This document shows, one piece after another, positions 1 through 11,900 of a stretch of DNA of 64,000 nt. The stretch is taken from NCBI GenBank assembly GCA_030770545.1, contig CM061094.1, forward strand, positions 372,001 through 436,000, written 5' to 3'. The position numbers were made by a program, and so were the translations under genes. How positions within the stretch are numbered: the first letter of the stretch is position 1; each line of letters starts with the position of its first letter. Origin of the DNA: Macropodus opercularis (lineage: Eukaryota > Chordata > Actinopteri > Anabantiformes > Osphronemidae). Under the pieces are notes generated by a model. That model made no database searches, was not told where the DNA came from, and saw nothing but the letters and a program-made list of their open reading frames with translations.

Positions 1-152
1 GTCAAGTACAAAACCTTGACGTTCACACCTCGGTGAGCAGCTGTGTGTTTGTGTTTGTACATTGGTTTAGAGCTTAGCAGGTTTTGAGACTGAGCCTGAG
101 CTTTCTGTTATTTTCACTCCCATTCATTCCATCCCTCTCTTTGCTACACTAG

Positions 153-968
153 GTGATGGAGGACTCCATGAGCTCTGCAATGACACTGACCACACCTCAG
201 GACCAGGTGGATGACTTGATCCACCAAATAGCAGAGCAGAATGGCCTGGAGGTGATGGACCAGCTGAGTCAGCTGCCAGCAGGAGCCACTTCAATTGGTG
301 CAGAGAGCTCACGGAACCAAGAGAAGGAGGACCAGCTGTCTCGACGGTAAGGATCAGCGTCTGCACTTGGTACAAGTCAGTAGGTGATGTCCTGTAGCTG
401 TGTAACACACGTGTGTTGTGTGTTAGATGTGTTACAGGCTGGGCTCAGACTCTTTGTGCTTTGACAGCATATGAACACTTTTCAGTCTAATTAGGGCATG
501 AGATCAGGAAGTTTGATTGCCCAGCATCTTACCGCTGTTTAGTACTGTTGTGTTAGCAAAGCCATGAGTCATGGAGAAGCTGTGTCTGAGCTCGTGTCTT
601 ATTCAGTATGGCTTCGTGTTTCTTAACCAACTGTGTTAATGCAGGCGTGTATTAATCTGTAAAAGCCCACGATAAGCCCAGTTCTAGAGACGCAGACAGG
701 ATGTCTATGTAAACAAGGCAACGTCCAGGGCTTAAGAGGGAAGGGTAACATGAGAACATCAGTCTCAGACCAAGGTTATTAGGCTGAATTCACTTTCTGT
801 GTCCATACGTTCAATAAAAATGTTATTCCTATAAAATGCTATGCTTGACATTCCCTGTTTGGAAATGGGATTCAGTTCACAGCTCCTTTTAAGGCTGGTC
901 TCTCATCCAAACAATTAAGCTCACACATTGTTGTCACACGTTGCAGGTTGGCTTCTCTGCGGAACTGA
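153..968 (+). CDS. chmp1a: CHMP1A, ESCRT-III subunit, 3' end only (last two coding exons)
   Basis: Coding exons are 153-346 and 947-968, joined across a GT-AG intron (acceptor ctacactag, donor gtaagg). The upstream exons lie before the window, so only the C-terminal ~70 residues are seen. They read VMEDSMSSAMTLTTPQ, then DQLSQLPAGA, and end DQLSRRLASLRN-stop. This is nearly identical to the known C-terminus of vertebrate CHMP1A, including the terminal leucine-rich helix that family knowledge identifies as the MIT-interacting motif binding VPS4 and spastin. CHMP1A is an ESCRT-III subunit acting in multivesicular-body sorting, cytokinetic abscission and nuclear processes. The final codon is split (cg|g), which restores the frame exactly. 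The stop is TGA at 966-968. Its position at the edge of a block containing fanca, znf276 and vps9d1 agrees with human 16q24.3 synteny. CHMP1B is less likely because of that linkage and because CHMP1B is usually intronless. Confidence 0.93.
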
Positions 969-2345
969 GGCCTGGAGGAGTGACAGCTGCGTGATGAGCG
1001 TACCGACAGTGGCAGGAGCTGTGTGTGTATCTATTGAACTGTTCCTACCAGGAGGACTTAATGAGGCTATTGATTACTATCCCCTTGCTATAAATATATG
1101 TAGACACATAGCCCAAACGAGAAGGCATGAATACTCTGGTTCACCTTGCTGTTTCGATCCTTCTCTACTCCTGTTTCTATCCCCTCTAATTCCCCACTGG
1201 GTCTCAGTTTTTTTTTGCTTTTCCTGCTTTCCCTCCTTTTTATAGCCCTCAGTCTCTGCGGATGCCTCTTCATTTCTGCTCACATGCTCCTGAATGTCTG
1301 TCTGTACAGAAGAAGAGGATCTGTTCATTCAGTTTATAAAAACATTTTACGAACTGTATATTGATTGAATATTAAGGGTTCCAGGTTAAGAATTTCTGGT
1401 ACAGGGTAGGTTGAAGTGTTTATACGGTTTGTTGAACTCCGTCTGTCAGAAGTGGTTTAAATGAGCGATTCTTTGGAAAAAGGGGAGAAACAGTAACCAT
1501 TTGCTTTAGCAAGTGGTTATTGTTGTATGTAAGGACAACCCCCTGGCCTCTTGTTTCTCCGTGTGAAGTCCAGTTATGTTTTTGTTTCATTGATCATTTT
1601 TCCTGCTTATAGACGGACTTTATTTTGTTGCTTTGAATGCCTTATTCGGGATGCAGGAGCACACACAGGGGCTTCCCCACCAGTGCCTGAAGGACAACCG
1701 TTCAAATAGCCGACGTTGGACAGAGCGACGAGTTTTCCGTTCCTACTGTGTGGCGGACACAGGCTTTTTTCCTCTTCTAGCCAATTTCCGAATGTGGTAA
1801 CCGTGCACTTCGGTTCCTGAAGGCAGACATTTTCCATCCCTCCGACTCAGCATCAACTCTTTTGGGGCTGTCAGATATGTGTGTTGAAAATTTCTCCCAG
1901 CATCTAAACCTCCATACAAGTCTTACAGCAGGGATATACATGCTGGATGCTTCTTAATTTGACAAGAACCCAATTTGCCTTGTTTAGCACATATTGACTT
2001 GACATGTTCATGTAAGTGCTAGAAAGTGAAGAACAGCTCGTATTAAAAGAATAAAGTGTAGAGCAGCATGAGGATGACGGGTTCAGCTTTGTTGTGTGAC
2101 AGTCAGTATATTGTATATTTCTATAGAGTTGGGTACTTTTCTTTTCTGCATACTCTGTGTGAACACTACTGAGGGGACACTAAGCAGAAGCCAAACCTCC
2201 ACCATGACAGAGCAGCTTCACCCTCTGGATCATCTCTGAGTTTTTGTGCATTTTAAATGGGAGGTTTTTATTTATACTGAAGTTTCCACTGACTTTGCAA
2301 CATCACTCTTTTGTATATTTAACTTGTGAAAATAAAATGTTGTCC
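969..2345 (+). other. chmp1a: chmp1a 3' UTR
   Basis: AT-rich non-coding sequence follows the chmp1a stop and runs to a canonical AATAAA at 2331-2336. A weaker AATAAAG-type signal lies near 2050. No convincing open reading frame is present on either strand. The extent is inferred from the signal; cleavage probably falls about 15-25 bases after 2336. Confidence 0.6.
2331..2336 (+). terminator. chmp1a: Poly(A) signal AATAAA of chmp1a
   Basis: Canonical hexamer in the context gtgaaAATAAAatg, followed within about 15 bases by a T/G-rich stretch (gttgtcctctg), as expected for a downstream element. It is the best-placed signal 3' of the chmp1a stop. Confidence 0.6.
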
Positions 2346-4690
2346 TCTGATGCCATCTTTATTTTGGTTGTAGGCAGTTAATACTCACACTGACGTTTTG
2401 TTTGATGTGATGTTATGTCCCTTCAAATTCTAAGACTAAGTTTCACCAAAAGCATCAAGAAAAGGTGGAGGACACACACACTAGGTTATTTCTGCTACAA
2501 GTGCTTTGTTGTATATTCTACACATTTACATTAATTCATTCAATTGTAGATTAAAATCCTCGATTCCTGCAGTTTCTACTACAGATATGTAACGATCACT
2601 GCGCTTTAATCGATCATTTGTGGTGATAAACCCATGTTCATGCAGTAATAATGTTTTGGTGATTGGATGTAAGTTGACCTGTTAACGTGAAGATGGCTTC
2701 ACATTTAACACATTGTCTTGATCTGTCTGAATGTGAAACTCGCAGGTTTGTCTGGAAACAAAAACGATGCACCGCTGAAAGTCAAACCTTGTGGACGTCC
2801 ACAATTAGTTTCACTGCAGAAAATGTTCAGCAGTGAAGGGCTTTCGCTCTACTACAACAAATGGATAGTTACAGGCACATATTTGTATCTGTCCGTGACA
2901 CTTCTGTTTCACAACCTGCTCCTTTATGCTACAGGATATCTGACGGCGTTTCACCTTAATGACACGCTTCATCCAAGTAGACGTCAGCCCACAAGCCGGT
3001 TCCACAGGAACCCAGTGGAATGTGGAGAAGGGAGGCTGTGAAAGTTATTACGTGGATGTGTGTCGTGCTGTTCGTGATAGTCTCTAGTGTCACCGGCAGC
3101 TTGAAGATTTGTTTCCATTCATCCAGAGGAGCTTCCACAGGCCCCGTTCTGAAAGCCATCTAGCTGAGGGCGGTGCTTGCGTAACGCGTTGCTAAGCTGG
3201 CATTTCCAGAGAATGCGTCGCAACACAACACAAGGCGGATCACGCAGATGAGCACAGCTGGTCTGAGGTGCTTCATGAATATTCACACAGACGCTGTGTG
3301 GTCGCATACAAATGCGAGTGCAGGACAGCGTGTTCGTCGCTGGCTGAACAGGGTGAGCAGCGATGGAAGGGAACTGAGTGTCCCGCAGTGTTGAGGAAAC
3401 AGACAGTCCGGACAGCAAAGCAACACAAATGCTGTGTCTGACAGGCCACAACTAGCCTACGAAAGGCCACAGCGACCACCCAGCGGGTTGGCTGGGTTTC
3501 TTCATGGAGGCTTGACTTCGCCACGGTGACAGAAGGAGGACGCACAACTCAGGAGAACACAGCAGAGACTGACGTTGATTTGTGCTGCTGTGACCCAGTG
3601 ACCCCATTAGCGTCCTCTGGAGAAGACAGTCTGGTTAGGAACTGAAAACAACGTGAAATACAAAAGCATTTGAGTTCAGCTGTAAGCGTTCATTCCAAGA
3701 TGGATGTCGGGTTTCCTGCTTGTGTCTGTGTGACAAGCCGGCAGCGGGCTTGTAACCGGAAGCTATTCAGTGAGGGAACGTGTTGAGTTGTGTCCATGGT
3801 CTTAATGGATCGGTGTCAATGCCAAGGCCAGAGGTCAGAAACAGAACAGTAAGTCTGGAAGGAGGGCAGATCTAAAACCGGGCCCAACAAGAACCATCTG
3901 CACGACGCAGCAGAGGCAACGTGGAAATGAAAGTGCAGAGCTGTAAAAACGCACAAATTTAACAAACGACAACTATAACGTTGTGTTCAGCTTCGGGCTT
4001 TTCCGCCATTTTGGTCAGAAAATGAAAGCGTTGCCCAACTCGTGTGTCTGGGTGACAGATAATCCCCGCGGCCCCTCCCCCGCCTCCCGCCCCCCGCCCC
4101 CGCGTGGGGGAGCAAACAGTCAAGCTGGAGAGTCGCCACGAGGGAGACAGGAAGTGGATGTTTGATTTGAACAATAAGCTGAGGATTGGTCGCCCACTCA
4201 CTGTGTATGCAGTGACATTAATAATCAGATCAGATTGGCAGTGCAATAGAACCTAAATAAAATCCTACGTGTAATAAACGTATATATTCATGGTTCCGTA
4301 AAAATTTTGACAGAGTTCCTCTTTTTGACACAGGCTCAAAGTGAATCATGTGATTAACTGTGTTTGTCATTCTTTTACATATATGTTAAATACATGTATG
4401 AAGCAGGATGAAAAGAATGACTTGCTGCCGTTTGACTTTTAAAACAGCTGAGTTTAAACACGTCTGTTTGTCAAGAGACGCTCCTTTACTGACGTGTTCT
4501 GAACCGGAAGTGCGGCTGTTATTCGCGGCAGTGCCACAAACAGCGGCAGGCGATGCCCACAGTTTGATCCACCGGGAGACAAACGCCCGACACGGAACGT
4601 GTGTTTGTCAGAGCGGACATTTTGGCGACCAGGGGCCCGCAGACAACGGCGAGAGACGGGGCCGGCGGCCGCCGCTGCGGGGCTCGGGAC
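2346..4690. other. Intergenic region chmp1a-slc10a3
   Basis: No gene is supported here. Short open frames on both strands, such as those around 2718-3041 and 3119-3545, lack recognisable domains, splice continuity or start context. The notable content is a C-run cluster at 4072-4101 (G-rich on the minus strand) and rising CpG density after about 4500 leading into the slc10a3 promoter. Confidence 0.5.
4072..4101 (-). promoter_or_regulatory. GC-box / G-quadruplex-like tract
   Basis: The plus strand has five runs of three or more C within 30 bases (runs of 4, 5, 3, 6 and 5, interrupted by single G or CCT/G spacers). The minus strand therefore carries overlapping GGGCGG-type Sp1 boxes and satisfies a G3+N1-7 quadruplex pattern. 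It lies about 0.65 kb upstream of the slc10a3 TATA-like box. Whether it serves that gene or is an isolated CpG-rich element is unknown. Confidence 0.4.
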
Positions 4691-4719
4691 GGCGCTGGGC
4701 GGGGTGATGTTCAGGCTCC

Positions 4720-4728
4720 GGTATAAAG
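4720..4728 (+). promoter_or_regulatory. slc10a3: TATA-like box of slc10a3
   Basis: The string ggTATAAAGg sits about 150 bases upstream of the slc10a3 start codon, inside a CpG-rich segment (about 4600-4870). Transcription would start around 4750, giving an unspliced leader of about 120 nt. Inferred from sequence and position only. Confidence 0.45.
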
Positions 4729-4873
4729 GCAGCGAGAAAATGGGAGCCAGACGAGGCGTGGACCCGCCTGCGACGGCGTCGTGTTGTACCAGCGAGTAGC
4801 ATGAACGGTTCGCCGCTGCGGGCGAGCGAGGCGGTGCTGTAGCCGTCGGAGAGGGGCCGAAGCGTCTGGGAGG

Positions 4874-6283
4874 ATGAGGACGCTATTCGCCTTCAGCTGT
4901 CTTCTCGTTATCACCGGCGGGGCGGACCGGGCGTGGGCCACCGGAAACCTGACTGTCGACGGCGGCAACGACACCGAGCCGTCGGCCGGCAGCAGGTACA
5001 TCAGGATCGGAGACGGGTCGTCGCAGGAATTCGAGTTTCCTGAAAACACCAACGGCGTGATCGTCATCTCCAGTCGGTACCGCAGCTCCGCGACCAGCAG
5101 GACGGGCCGCCAGAGCCGGAAGCAGACGGTGAGAGTCCGCTCCCTGGACCCGGAGGTCTTGTCCATCCTCAACGTGACGGACAGCGGCCACGCAGGTCCG
5201 TCCAGGAGCTACATCATAAGTATTCGCTCCGGGTTCCCAGGCACCGCTCAGCTGCAGATCCAGCTACTGCAGCTGGACCAGGACTCGGAGCCGTCTGTGA
5301 TCGAGGAAAGGACCGACTACGCCATCAGAGTGGCTCCGGGTAACGATGACCCGGCCACCCGGCGCATTCAGTCAGGTGGCCTGTCCCACTTCTCAGAGAA
5401 CCCTGTGCTCTTCGCCTTGCTGCCCCTCATCTTCGTCAACAAGTGTGCCTTTGGGTGCAAGGTCGAGGTGGAGGTGCTGCGGGGTCTGCTGAAGAACCCC
5501 GTGCCGCTCCTCCTGGGGGTGCTGGGCCAGTTCCTGGTGATGCCGCTGTACGCTTACTGCGTGTCCAGGCTGGCCTCCCTGCCCAAAGCGCTCTCCCTGG
5601 GCCTGGTCATCACCTGCTCTGCTCCGGGGGGCGGGGGCGGCTACTTGTACAGCCTGCTGCTTGGCGGAGACGTCACCCTGGCCATCTCCATGACCCTGGT
5701 CTCCACAGTGGTGGCGGCGGCAGCCATGCCGCTGTCCTCGGCGCTGTACGGAGGGCTGCTGGGTGTGCACGCCGCTCTCCACGTCCCGTTCGTCAAGATC
5801 CTCGGGACCCTCCTGTTCATCGCCATCCCCATCTCGCTGGGCATGCTGGTCAAGCTGCACCTGCCCTCCCTCACGCGAGTCCTGCTCACGCTCATACGCC
5901 CCTTCAGCTTCGTGCTCATTGTGGGCGGCATCTTCATGGCCTACCAAATGGGCGCGTCCATCCTGGCTAACGTCAGACCCCAGATCGTGGCGGTGGGGGT
6001 GACGGTGCCTTTGCTGGGACTGGTGGTTGGGGCCGTGATGGCGCGGCTGGCGTGTCTGGCCCCTCCGCAAAGGAAGACGGTCAGCATCGAGGTGGGCATC
6101 CAGAACAGCCTGCTGGCTCTCGCGGTCATGCAGCTGTCCTTTCGCCGGGCGGAGGCGGACTTTGCGTCCCAGGCGCCGTTCATCGTGGCCCTCAGCAGCA
6201 CCACGGAGATGCTGCTCATCGTGCTGGGATACGTGGCCCAGCGGCGGCTGTGCGGCTCTGGCCTCCCCAGGAGTGATGCTTGA
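4874..6283 (+). CDS. slc10a3: SLC10A3 (P3 protein), sodium/bile-acid cotransporter family member
   Basis: A single uninterrupted reading frame of 469 residues from ATG 4874 to TGA 6281-6283. Residues 1-24 form a signal peptide (hydrophobic LFAFSCLLVITGG). A luminal/extracellular domain follows with YIRIGDGSSQEFEFPENTNG and N-glycosylation sequons (NLT, NDT, NVT), matching the characteristic N-terminus of mammalian SLC10A3. From about residue 175 there are 8-9 hydrophobic helices containing the SBF-family signatures HFSENPVLFALLPLIFVNKC, LGGDVTLAISMT, CSAPGGGGGY, VSIEVGIQNSLLALAV and SQAPFIVALS. SLC10A3 is an orphan SLC10 transporter with no established substrate. The intronless coding region also occurs in the mammalian gene. 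Codon use is strongly GC-rich compared with the flanks, as in many single-exon fish genes. Only closely related SLC10 paralogues are alternatives; the N-terminal domain favours SLC10A3. Confidence 0.95.
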   Translation: MRTLFAFSCLLVITGGADRAWATGNLTVDGGNDTEPSAGSRYIRIGDGSSQEFEFPENTNGVIVISSRYRSSATSRTGRQSRKQTVRVRSLDPEVLSILNVTDSGHAGPSRSYIISIRSGFPGTAQLQIQLLQLDQDSEPSVIEERTDYAIRVAPGNDDPATRRIQSGGLSHFSENPVLFALLPLIFVNKCAFGCKVEVEVLRGLLKNPVPLLLGVLGQFLVMPLYAYCVSRLASLPKALSLGLVITCSAPGGGGGYLYSLLLGGDVTLAISMTLVSTVVAAAAMPLSSALYGGLLGVHAALHVPFVKILGTLLFIAIPISLGMLVKLHLPSLTRVLLTLIRPFSFVLIVGGIFMAYQMGASILANVRPQIVAVGVTVPLLGLVVGAVMARLACLAPPQRKTVSIEVGIQNSLLALAVMQLSFRRAEADFASQAPFIVALSSTTEMLLIVLGYVAQRRLCGSGLPRSDA

Positions 6284-6772
6284 TTGTAGCTGCAGCTTTT
6301 TTTTCTTTTGGGAAATCAAACCTTTTCAAAACGTGTGGAGATTTGGAATGCTTTCGACAAGGCGCCCAACAATCACCAGTCCACTAATCACTGTTGTTGT
6401 ACACGGGACGTTGATGGACTTCTTGTGCTTCTTTTGTCGTTTCATATTTTTAATGAAAACCAAAGGCCTTCTACCCCCTGGGATACACGAGTTTGTTTCA
6501 CAGTATTTTTAAAATCAGATTATACTGTGAGGTAGTTAGTGTAAATATAAGAAAAATGCCTATTAAAGGAAAGATATTTTTCTACCCGTTTACATTTTGT
6601 AATCAAAAACCGTTTTTGTATCACGTTTACAGGAACTCGTATGTCTTGTCCTGGACGATGGTGGAATTGTTTTTGAATCGAGGGGGAAAATGATGATTTG
6701 AAAGTATTTGCTACTGATTGTTTCCTGGATCTGTGAATCCGTGTACTTGAATATTCTAAAAGAAGAAAGCAT

Positions 6773-6778
6773 AATAAA
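6773..6778 (+). terminator. slc10a3: Poly(A) signal AATAAA of slc10a3
   Basis: AATAAA in gcatAATAAAaaacg ends an AT-rich 3' UTR of about 490 nt after the TGA. A further AATAAA near 7167 could be an alternative distal signal. Confidence 0.6.
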
Positions 6779-6799
6779 AAACGTTGTGGAAGCTTCAGT

Positions 6800-8815
6800 T
6801 TGTGTCTGTAACAGCTCGGTGTCAGCAGGCTGCTGTTTACCGCGGCACTAACCTGCGGTTGTTGGCACTTGGGTGACTGCTGGGTTTCACTTTTACACTG
6901 ACGGTAGAAATGACAGCTGCGTTATTTAAAGAAAGATTAGGCAGCACATTTATTTTCCAGTGTGGGGTCACGACTTTCTTGTTTACAGGTTTCTTGTAGT
7001 TTGTATTCAGCCTATGAACCACGAGTATTATTTTAATGGCAGCAGATGCTTTGCTATTAAAAACAGATCTGAGGATTTTCTACTGCTCTGTTTCGGGGTC
7101 ATTACATTTCTAATGGAAATTGTACTCTTCACTAGCTTTTTATTTGAGATATTTTTCAGGTGAACAGAATAAACATCTGTGTTTTGTTAATTTGAATATT
7201 CACATTTTTAGTTTTCATGTCAAACCACTTCAGAACCTAAACAGTTTAACCCTTTTTTTGTAAATAAATCAGGTTTCTGAAGGAAGTGAACTAGTAGACT
7301 TTGCTTAAGACTGTGCTTCCATTGACATGATGCTGAAGAAACATTTAGTGATTTACAGTGTTACTCATCCTTAAACGCTCTGTATTTGTAATGGAGCCCC
7401 AGCAGTTGAAAGCTAATGCTGCTACACAGAACAGGCCTTGATGCTCTTATACAAGAAGCCCTTGTGGTTTGGACATAAATTAAACGTAGAGGTGCAGGAG
7501 GTCAAAGCACTCAACGTGTCCCAGCCTCTGCTTTAGTGTGGATGCTACTGGGAATCTTGTCTCAGGTGATTGTTTTGAAGAAATGCTGTTGGAAGGTATC
7601 TGACAGCTTGGACAAAGGTTGTGAATGAGTATCGGACGTAAAGCAAACGATGGGGGGAGCATTCACCTTTCAGCTCAGAGAACAAGGTCCAGTTTCTTAT
7701 CTACTTACTTTTGTTGAACAGCAAACCACAGCTTAGGTTAAACGAACAGAGCAGCTTTGTTTTTTGAGATTGTGGATTATTGATTGTTGGTTTAAAGTTC
7801 ACAACACAACAAGTTTGCTTTTCCTGGAAAACAGCTCCATGAAGGGAAGGGAGGTATTTTTATGTGAGGGCATTTCCTGTTTCTGCAGCTGGCTTTCATT
7901 AACTCCTTATCCAGGCCAAGCTGAGTGCAGCTCAGCTGGGTGCGTCACTGACTTCCTGCCCCGAGGCTGCGTCGCTCAGGGGAAGGGCCCGTTTCTCGCA
8001 GGCGGGTGGGGATTTCAGAAAACAGCAACGTGATCTCATCGTCCTTTTCGGATCAATTTTTGTAACAAGATCCGTGATACTTGGAAAAACAATAGACTAG
8101 ACGGTACACGTTTCTGTTGCTGAGCACATTTACACTTTAATATAAAACGTTAGCATCAGACACATTCCTTCTGTTAAATCCGTTCAGTACTGGACTGCAC
8201 AGAAGACAACACACAGGACAAAGAGAACAGCCTCTAGCCATGCACGGCAACACTTAACGTGTATTCAAATGACTTCAGCTCTGTCTTCAAAACGGAGTTG
8301 GAGTGAATCAGAAAATGTGAGGAGAAATACGGGATATTTAAACTCTCACACTGTCTCTTGATTTGTACTAAGACAGACACCAGCGGCTTTTAGTTCAGTT
8401 CATCTTCCAGTCAGGTTTGTGTGTGGTCCCCAGCCTGGATGATGCTGAGGCCCAGTGTGGCCTCAGTCCAAGCTGGGCCCGTCTTTGGCACAACGGCAAG
8501 AAGCGACCTCTCAAAAATGCATGAGCACATTACGTTTTCATCAGCTCCTTTCACTGGTTCCCACGAGATGGTTTTCCTGCTGCCATGAAGCCCGGAAACT
8601 CCGAAAGTCGGAGGATGACCGAGGGTGAACACCCGCAGCCTGCGGCTCCGTGCAACAGGCCCAAGACTTGTTCTTCACAGCCGCGTTCAGCGTCTTTTAC
8701 GTTAGACGCTGCTCTCAGTCACGAGCACAACCAGCTGTGGGCGAGCGCGTGACCACGGTTCTGGTCTGTAGCGCTTTAAAACTCCGGGATTCTTTATCGT
8801 TGTCCCACCGCTGAA
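6800..8815. other. Intergenic region slc10a3-fanca
   Basis: AT-rich, no supported gene. Minus-strand open frames at 8411-8632 and 8702-8924 have no recognisable domain and are not called. The segment ends in the CpG-containing promoter of fanca. Confidence 0.45.
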
Positions 8816-8823
8816 TGATCCTG

Positions 8824-8845
8824 ATTGGCCGGAACACGGACCAAT
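8824..8845 (+). promoter_or_regulatory. fanca: Paired inverted CCAAT boxes in the fanca promoter
   Basis: ATTGG at 8824-8828 and CCAAT at 8841-8845 form an inverted pair 12 bases apart, about 100 bp upstream of the fanca ATG, with no TATA box. This is the usual architecture of NF-Y driven, cell-cycle-linked housekeeping promoters. NF-Y binding is an inference from the motif. Confidence 0.5.
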
Positions 8846-8870
8846 GAGAAAGAAGAGCGCGAGGGGCAAC

Positions 8871-8930
8871 ATGGAGGCGAACCAAACAGTCCCTGTCATC
8901 CGCAAGTGACTTTCCGTGATGCACCGTTAA
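8871..8930 (+). promoter_or_regulatory. fanca: Two short upstream ORFs in the fanca leader
   Basis: An ATG at 8871 opens a 12-codon frame ending at TGA 8907-8909. A second ATG at 8919 opens a 3-codon frame ending at TAA 8928-8930, only 13 bases before the main ATG. If transcription begins upstream of 8871 these could dampen translation of FANCA. The transcription start is not known. Confidence 0.35.
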
Positions 8931-8943
8931 AGTGTGAAACGAG

Positions 8944-11900
8944 ATGAGCGCGTCGTGTGACTGGGCTTCGCAGAAAAGGACCGTGTCGAGCCTCGTCGGT
9001 GAGTCGGCAGCTGCTCGGCCTCAGCCCAGTTCTCTGTCCTACCGTCGGTGTAAGTGACGGGTCCTAGTAGCGGTGCGTGTGAAACGCGCAGTTGGCCGCT
9101 GACGTCACCCCCACGTTAACAGCGAAACCAGCCCTTTGTTCTAAACTATACTAACTATATTAAATATGACGTCAACGTTAAGCTGAGCAGTGCGTGTTTT
9201 TCCTGTCGGATACCAGGAGGTCGAGTGGTGAAGAGGCCGAAGCAGGAAGACGGACGACGGCTGCAGCAGGCTGCGATCCAGCTGCTGGAGCAGCACCAGG
9301 ACCTCAGGGCTCTGCTCGGGGAGCTGGGGGTGAGTGAACCGAACCTTTGGGCGTCATTTCATACTGTGGGGGCGGAGGGAGCCCTAAGTGCAACTTGCCT
9401 TGAACTGGGTGCTGCCTTTTATTTCTCCACTAACCGATAACAGCCCTCTCTTCTCTCTTTATGTAGAATTCAGCCCGGTGCAACACTTCGTCCTCTCAGA
9501 ATGGAGAGCAGCAACAAGCAGCCCCTGAAGGCATCGCTTTTGCCTTTACAGGCTCGCTGCTGGGTGAGTGGTTTTCATTTTTAATTCACCATATCCATCT
9601 GTTTTACATGTTTTACGCTTTCAAACTCCGTTTGTTCTCTTCTTTCTGCCCCAAGTGGACTGAAGCAGTCCCTGCTCAGATGTGCCACATGCCCAAAGCC
9701 CAAGTTAAATACTGTGAATTCGAGTGAATTGTGTTTCTCTGCACAGTGTGGGAGCTGCAACGTCAGGCCACACAGATGGGCGTTGCAGTGGTGGTGCTGT
9801 CTGTGAAGACAGTGGTTGAGAGGCTGATGGAGATTACTGGAAGTGAAGAAGAGGATGAGGAAAAGAGGAGAGAGCTTCTGACGTCTTCTCAGAGGGTGAA
9901 TATCTGACCATTGATCTGATGTTTCTTTGTGAGCGTTCATCAGAACCTTCTGGGGCTGTGACTTCGACCAAAGGCCACGCGTTGTGCTTGAAGTAGTTAC
10001 AGCCTGCACATCATGTGGTACCACATGAAGCCAGTAACTTCAAAAGTGCAGCGAACGATTGAACCGTCATGCTTAATATATGTTGTCAGTTCAATTCACA
10101 TCTTGTTTATTTGCTCAGCCTTTCTCTGTGCTTCTTCTAAGTGAAACTGGCCTCCTTAATGAGAGATGACCTGGTTGCACAATAGTTCACTGTATTGAAC
10201 TACAGCGTCCACATCGTGGTGTATAAGGCATCCATCCATTAAAGCTACACGGTGACACTAGTTTGCTCCCTAACTAGAACTTGAGTTAATGAATACCACG
10301 CACTGCTGCCAGGCTCACAGGGTTTTCACATCAACATATGGTTTTGAGGAAAATTCCCAAACTACAGATGAGTTGATAGCTTTCGCATGTTTTATTTCGT
10401 TTTCTTCGGCTGTACTCGGGTCACTGTTTCAGAACAGATCCTGGTCTCTGAGCACATGACTTAAGTAGATAGATGTTACGTAACCGGCATTTCTGCTGAA
10501 ACGCCGCCAGTAAAGCAGCTTAAGCTTAGAGTCAGTAGTGGAAGGTTTGCTTGTTGCCTGCCTGTCAGTGACGGTGCCTTATTCGCATGCTCTGTGTCTA
10601 TTATGTTGTGGTAGCTCCATCATTCTTTCCTGTGTTCGCTGTACAGAATGTATGTTGTGTAAAATACCTAGTTCTTTGCTGTCCTCCTCAGGCCCATCTG
10701 CGTATCTTGATGAAATCCAGTAAAGAGCTGCTGTCACAGGGAGCACTCTGCCCTAAGCTGCTTTGGCAGGAATACAGGAGAGAGCAGGTGTGTATGTGCT
10801 CAGCGGTGTGTTCTCATTATTAATCCAATGTCAGATTGATGGGACGATAAATCCTTTTAAAAAGTTAGATTTTCTTAACTAACTGTTTAATGTTTAATAT
10901 GGTGATTTGTGCAGAGGCAACCAAAGCTGGAGGTTTTGTACCACCTCCACTATTACAGCATCCTCAGCCTTAACTTCGTTTTAATGAGGTAAGCAGGATT
11001 TGTTTTTCTATTTTATTCTGGATGAAATGTGTATCGAGAGACGTGCTCAGTGATCTGCCAGGTTCCATACACCAGGGGTTTAGAACCAGTGTTTTATGAA
11101 GGTGGATGTACTGAATGTGAGACTGAAACACCAGTGCATTCATGGTGGTGACTTATTTTACTTTGAACTCTCATCGAGTCATCTTCGTGTCTCAGAAACA
11201 GAGTTAAGTCATGATGCTGTTAGAGAGGAGAGAGTAGTGTGGTGCAAGAACAACCATTTAGGTTAAAGGTTGGTTATAAATAGGGATGATATTTGATTCA
11301 GTGTTTTATTTGGTGGTGTAAAATCTCTCCGAGTACATTCAGATCAATATCTGTGTTTTGTGAATGCAGTCAGAGCTGTTGTTACTGTATGAGGAGTCAA
11401 ACATCATCCCAACATGTCACTGAGTATTTTTAAACGTTAACTACATTCAGTCCTTTTCTGTTGCTTCTTTCACTCAGTGATGAAGGTGTGAGGTCGTGGT
11501 TGCTGTCCCAGTTGAAGGCTCTGTGCAGCTGGAAACCTCCAGAAGACGAAGAGGAGACCAGAACAGTTCAACAGAAAGTGTTTTCAAGTGAGAAGATGAG
11601 CGTGTCTCAATCATCAAGCTTTAGTGTTTTCTGAGTCATTTCATAGCATGTCTGCATCAGATATCAGGCCACTGTGAATGTAGTCTGGAGTCAGGGCAGC
11701 TGGACGTCATTCTTCTAAAGCTGAAATGTTTCACTGTCTACTGGATCCAGGTGTCCACCAGTCTGAGGCAGGTGGGCTAGACGCCACAGTTAGCTCGTTA
11801 GGTTGGCAGAGGACTGGGGGCAGTGAGCAGGCGTGACCTCTCCTGCTCCCTGACAGTGGTTACCCCTTGCTGAGGACTTGTGATGGAACAGATGAAAGGG

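Noticed and set aside
2718..3545. Cluster of 60-110 codon frames on both strands downstream of chmp1a
   Set aside because: No domain, no coherent splice structure and no start context. Consistent with chance open frames.
5393..6319. 308-codon open frame on the minus strand antisense to slc10a3
   Set aside because: It mirrors the GC-rich third positions of slc10a3. Composition is His/Gln/Arg-rich with no domain; the plus strand encodes the conserved transporter.
8411..8924. Minus-strand frames upstream of fanca that might form a divergent gene
   Set aside because: No recognisable protein, no consistent exon joining, and they overlap the fanca promoter and leader.
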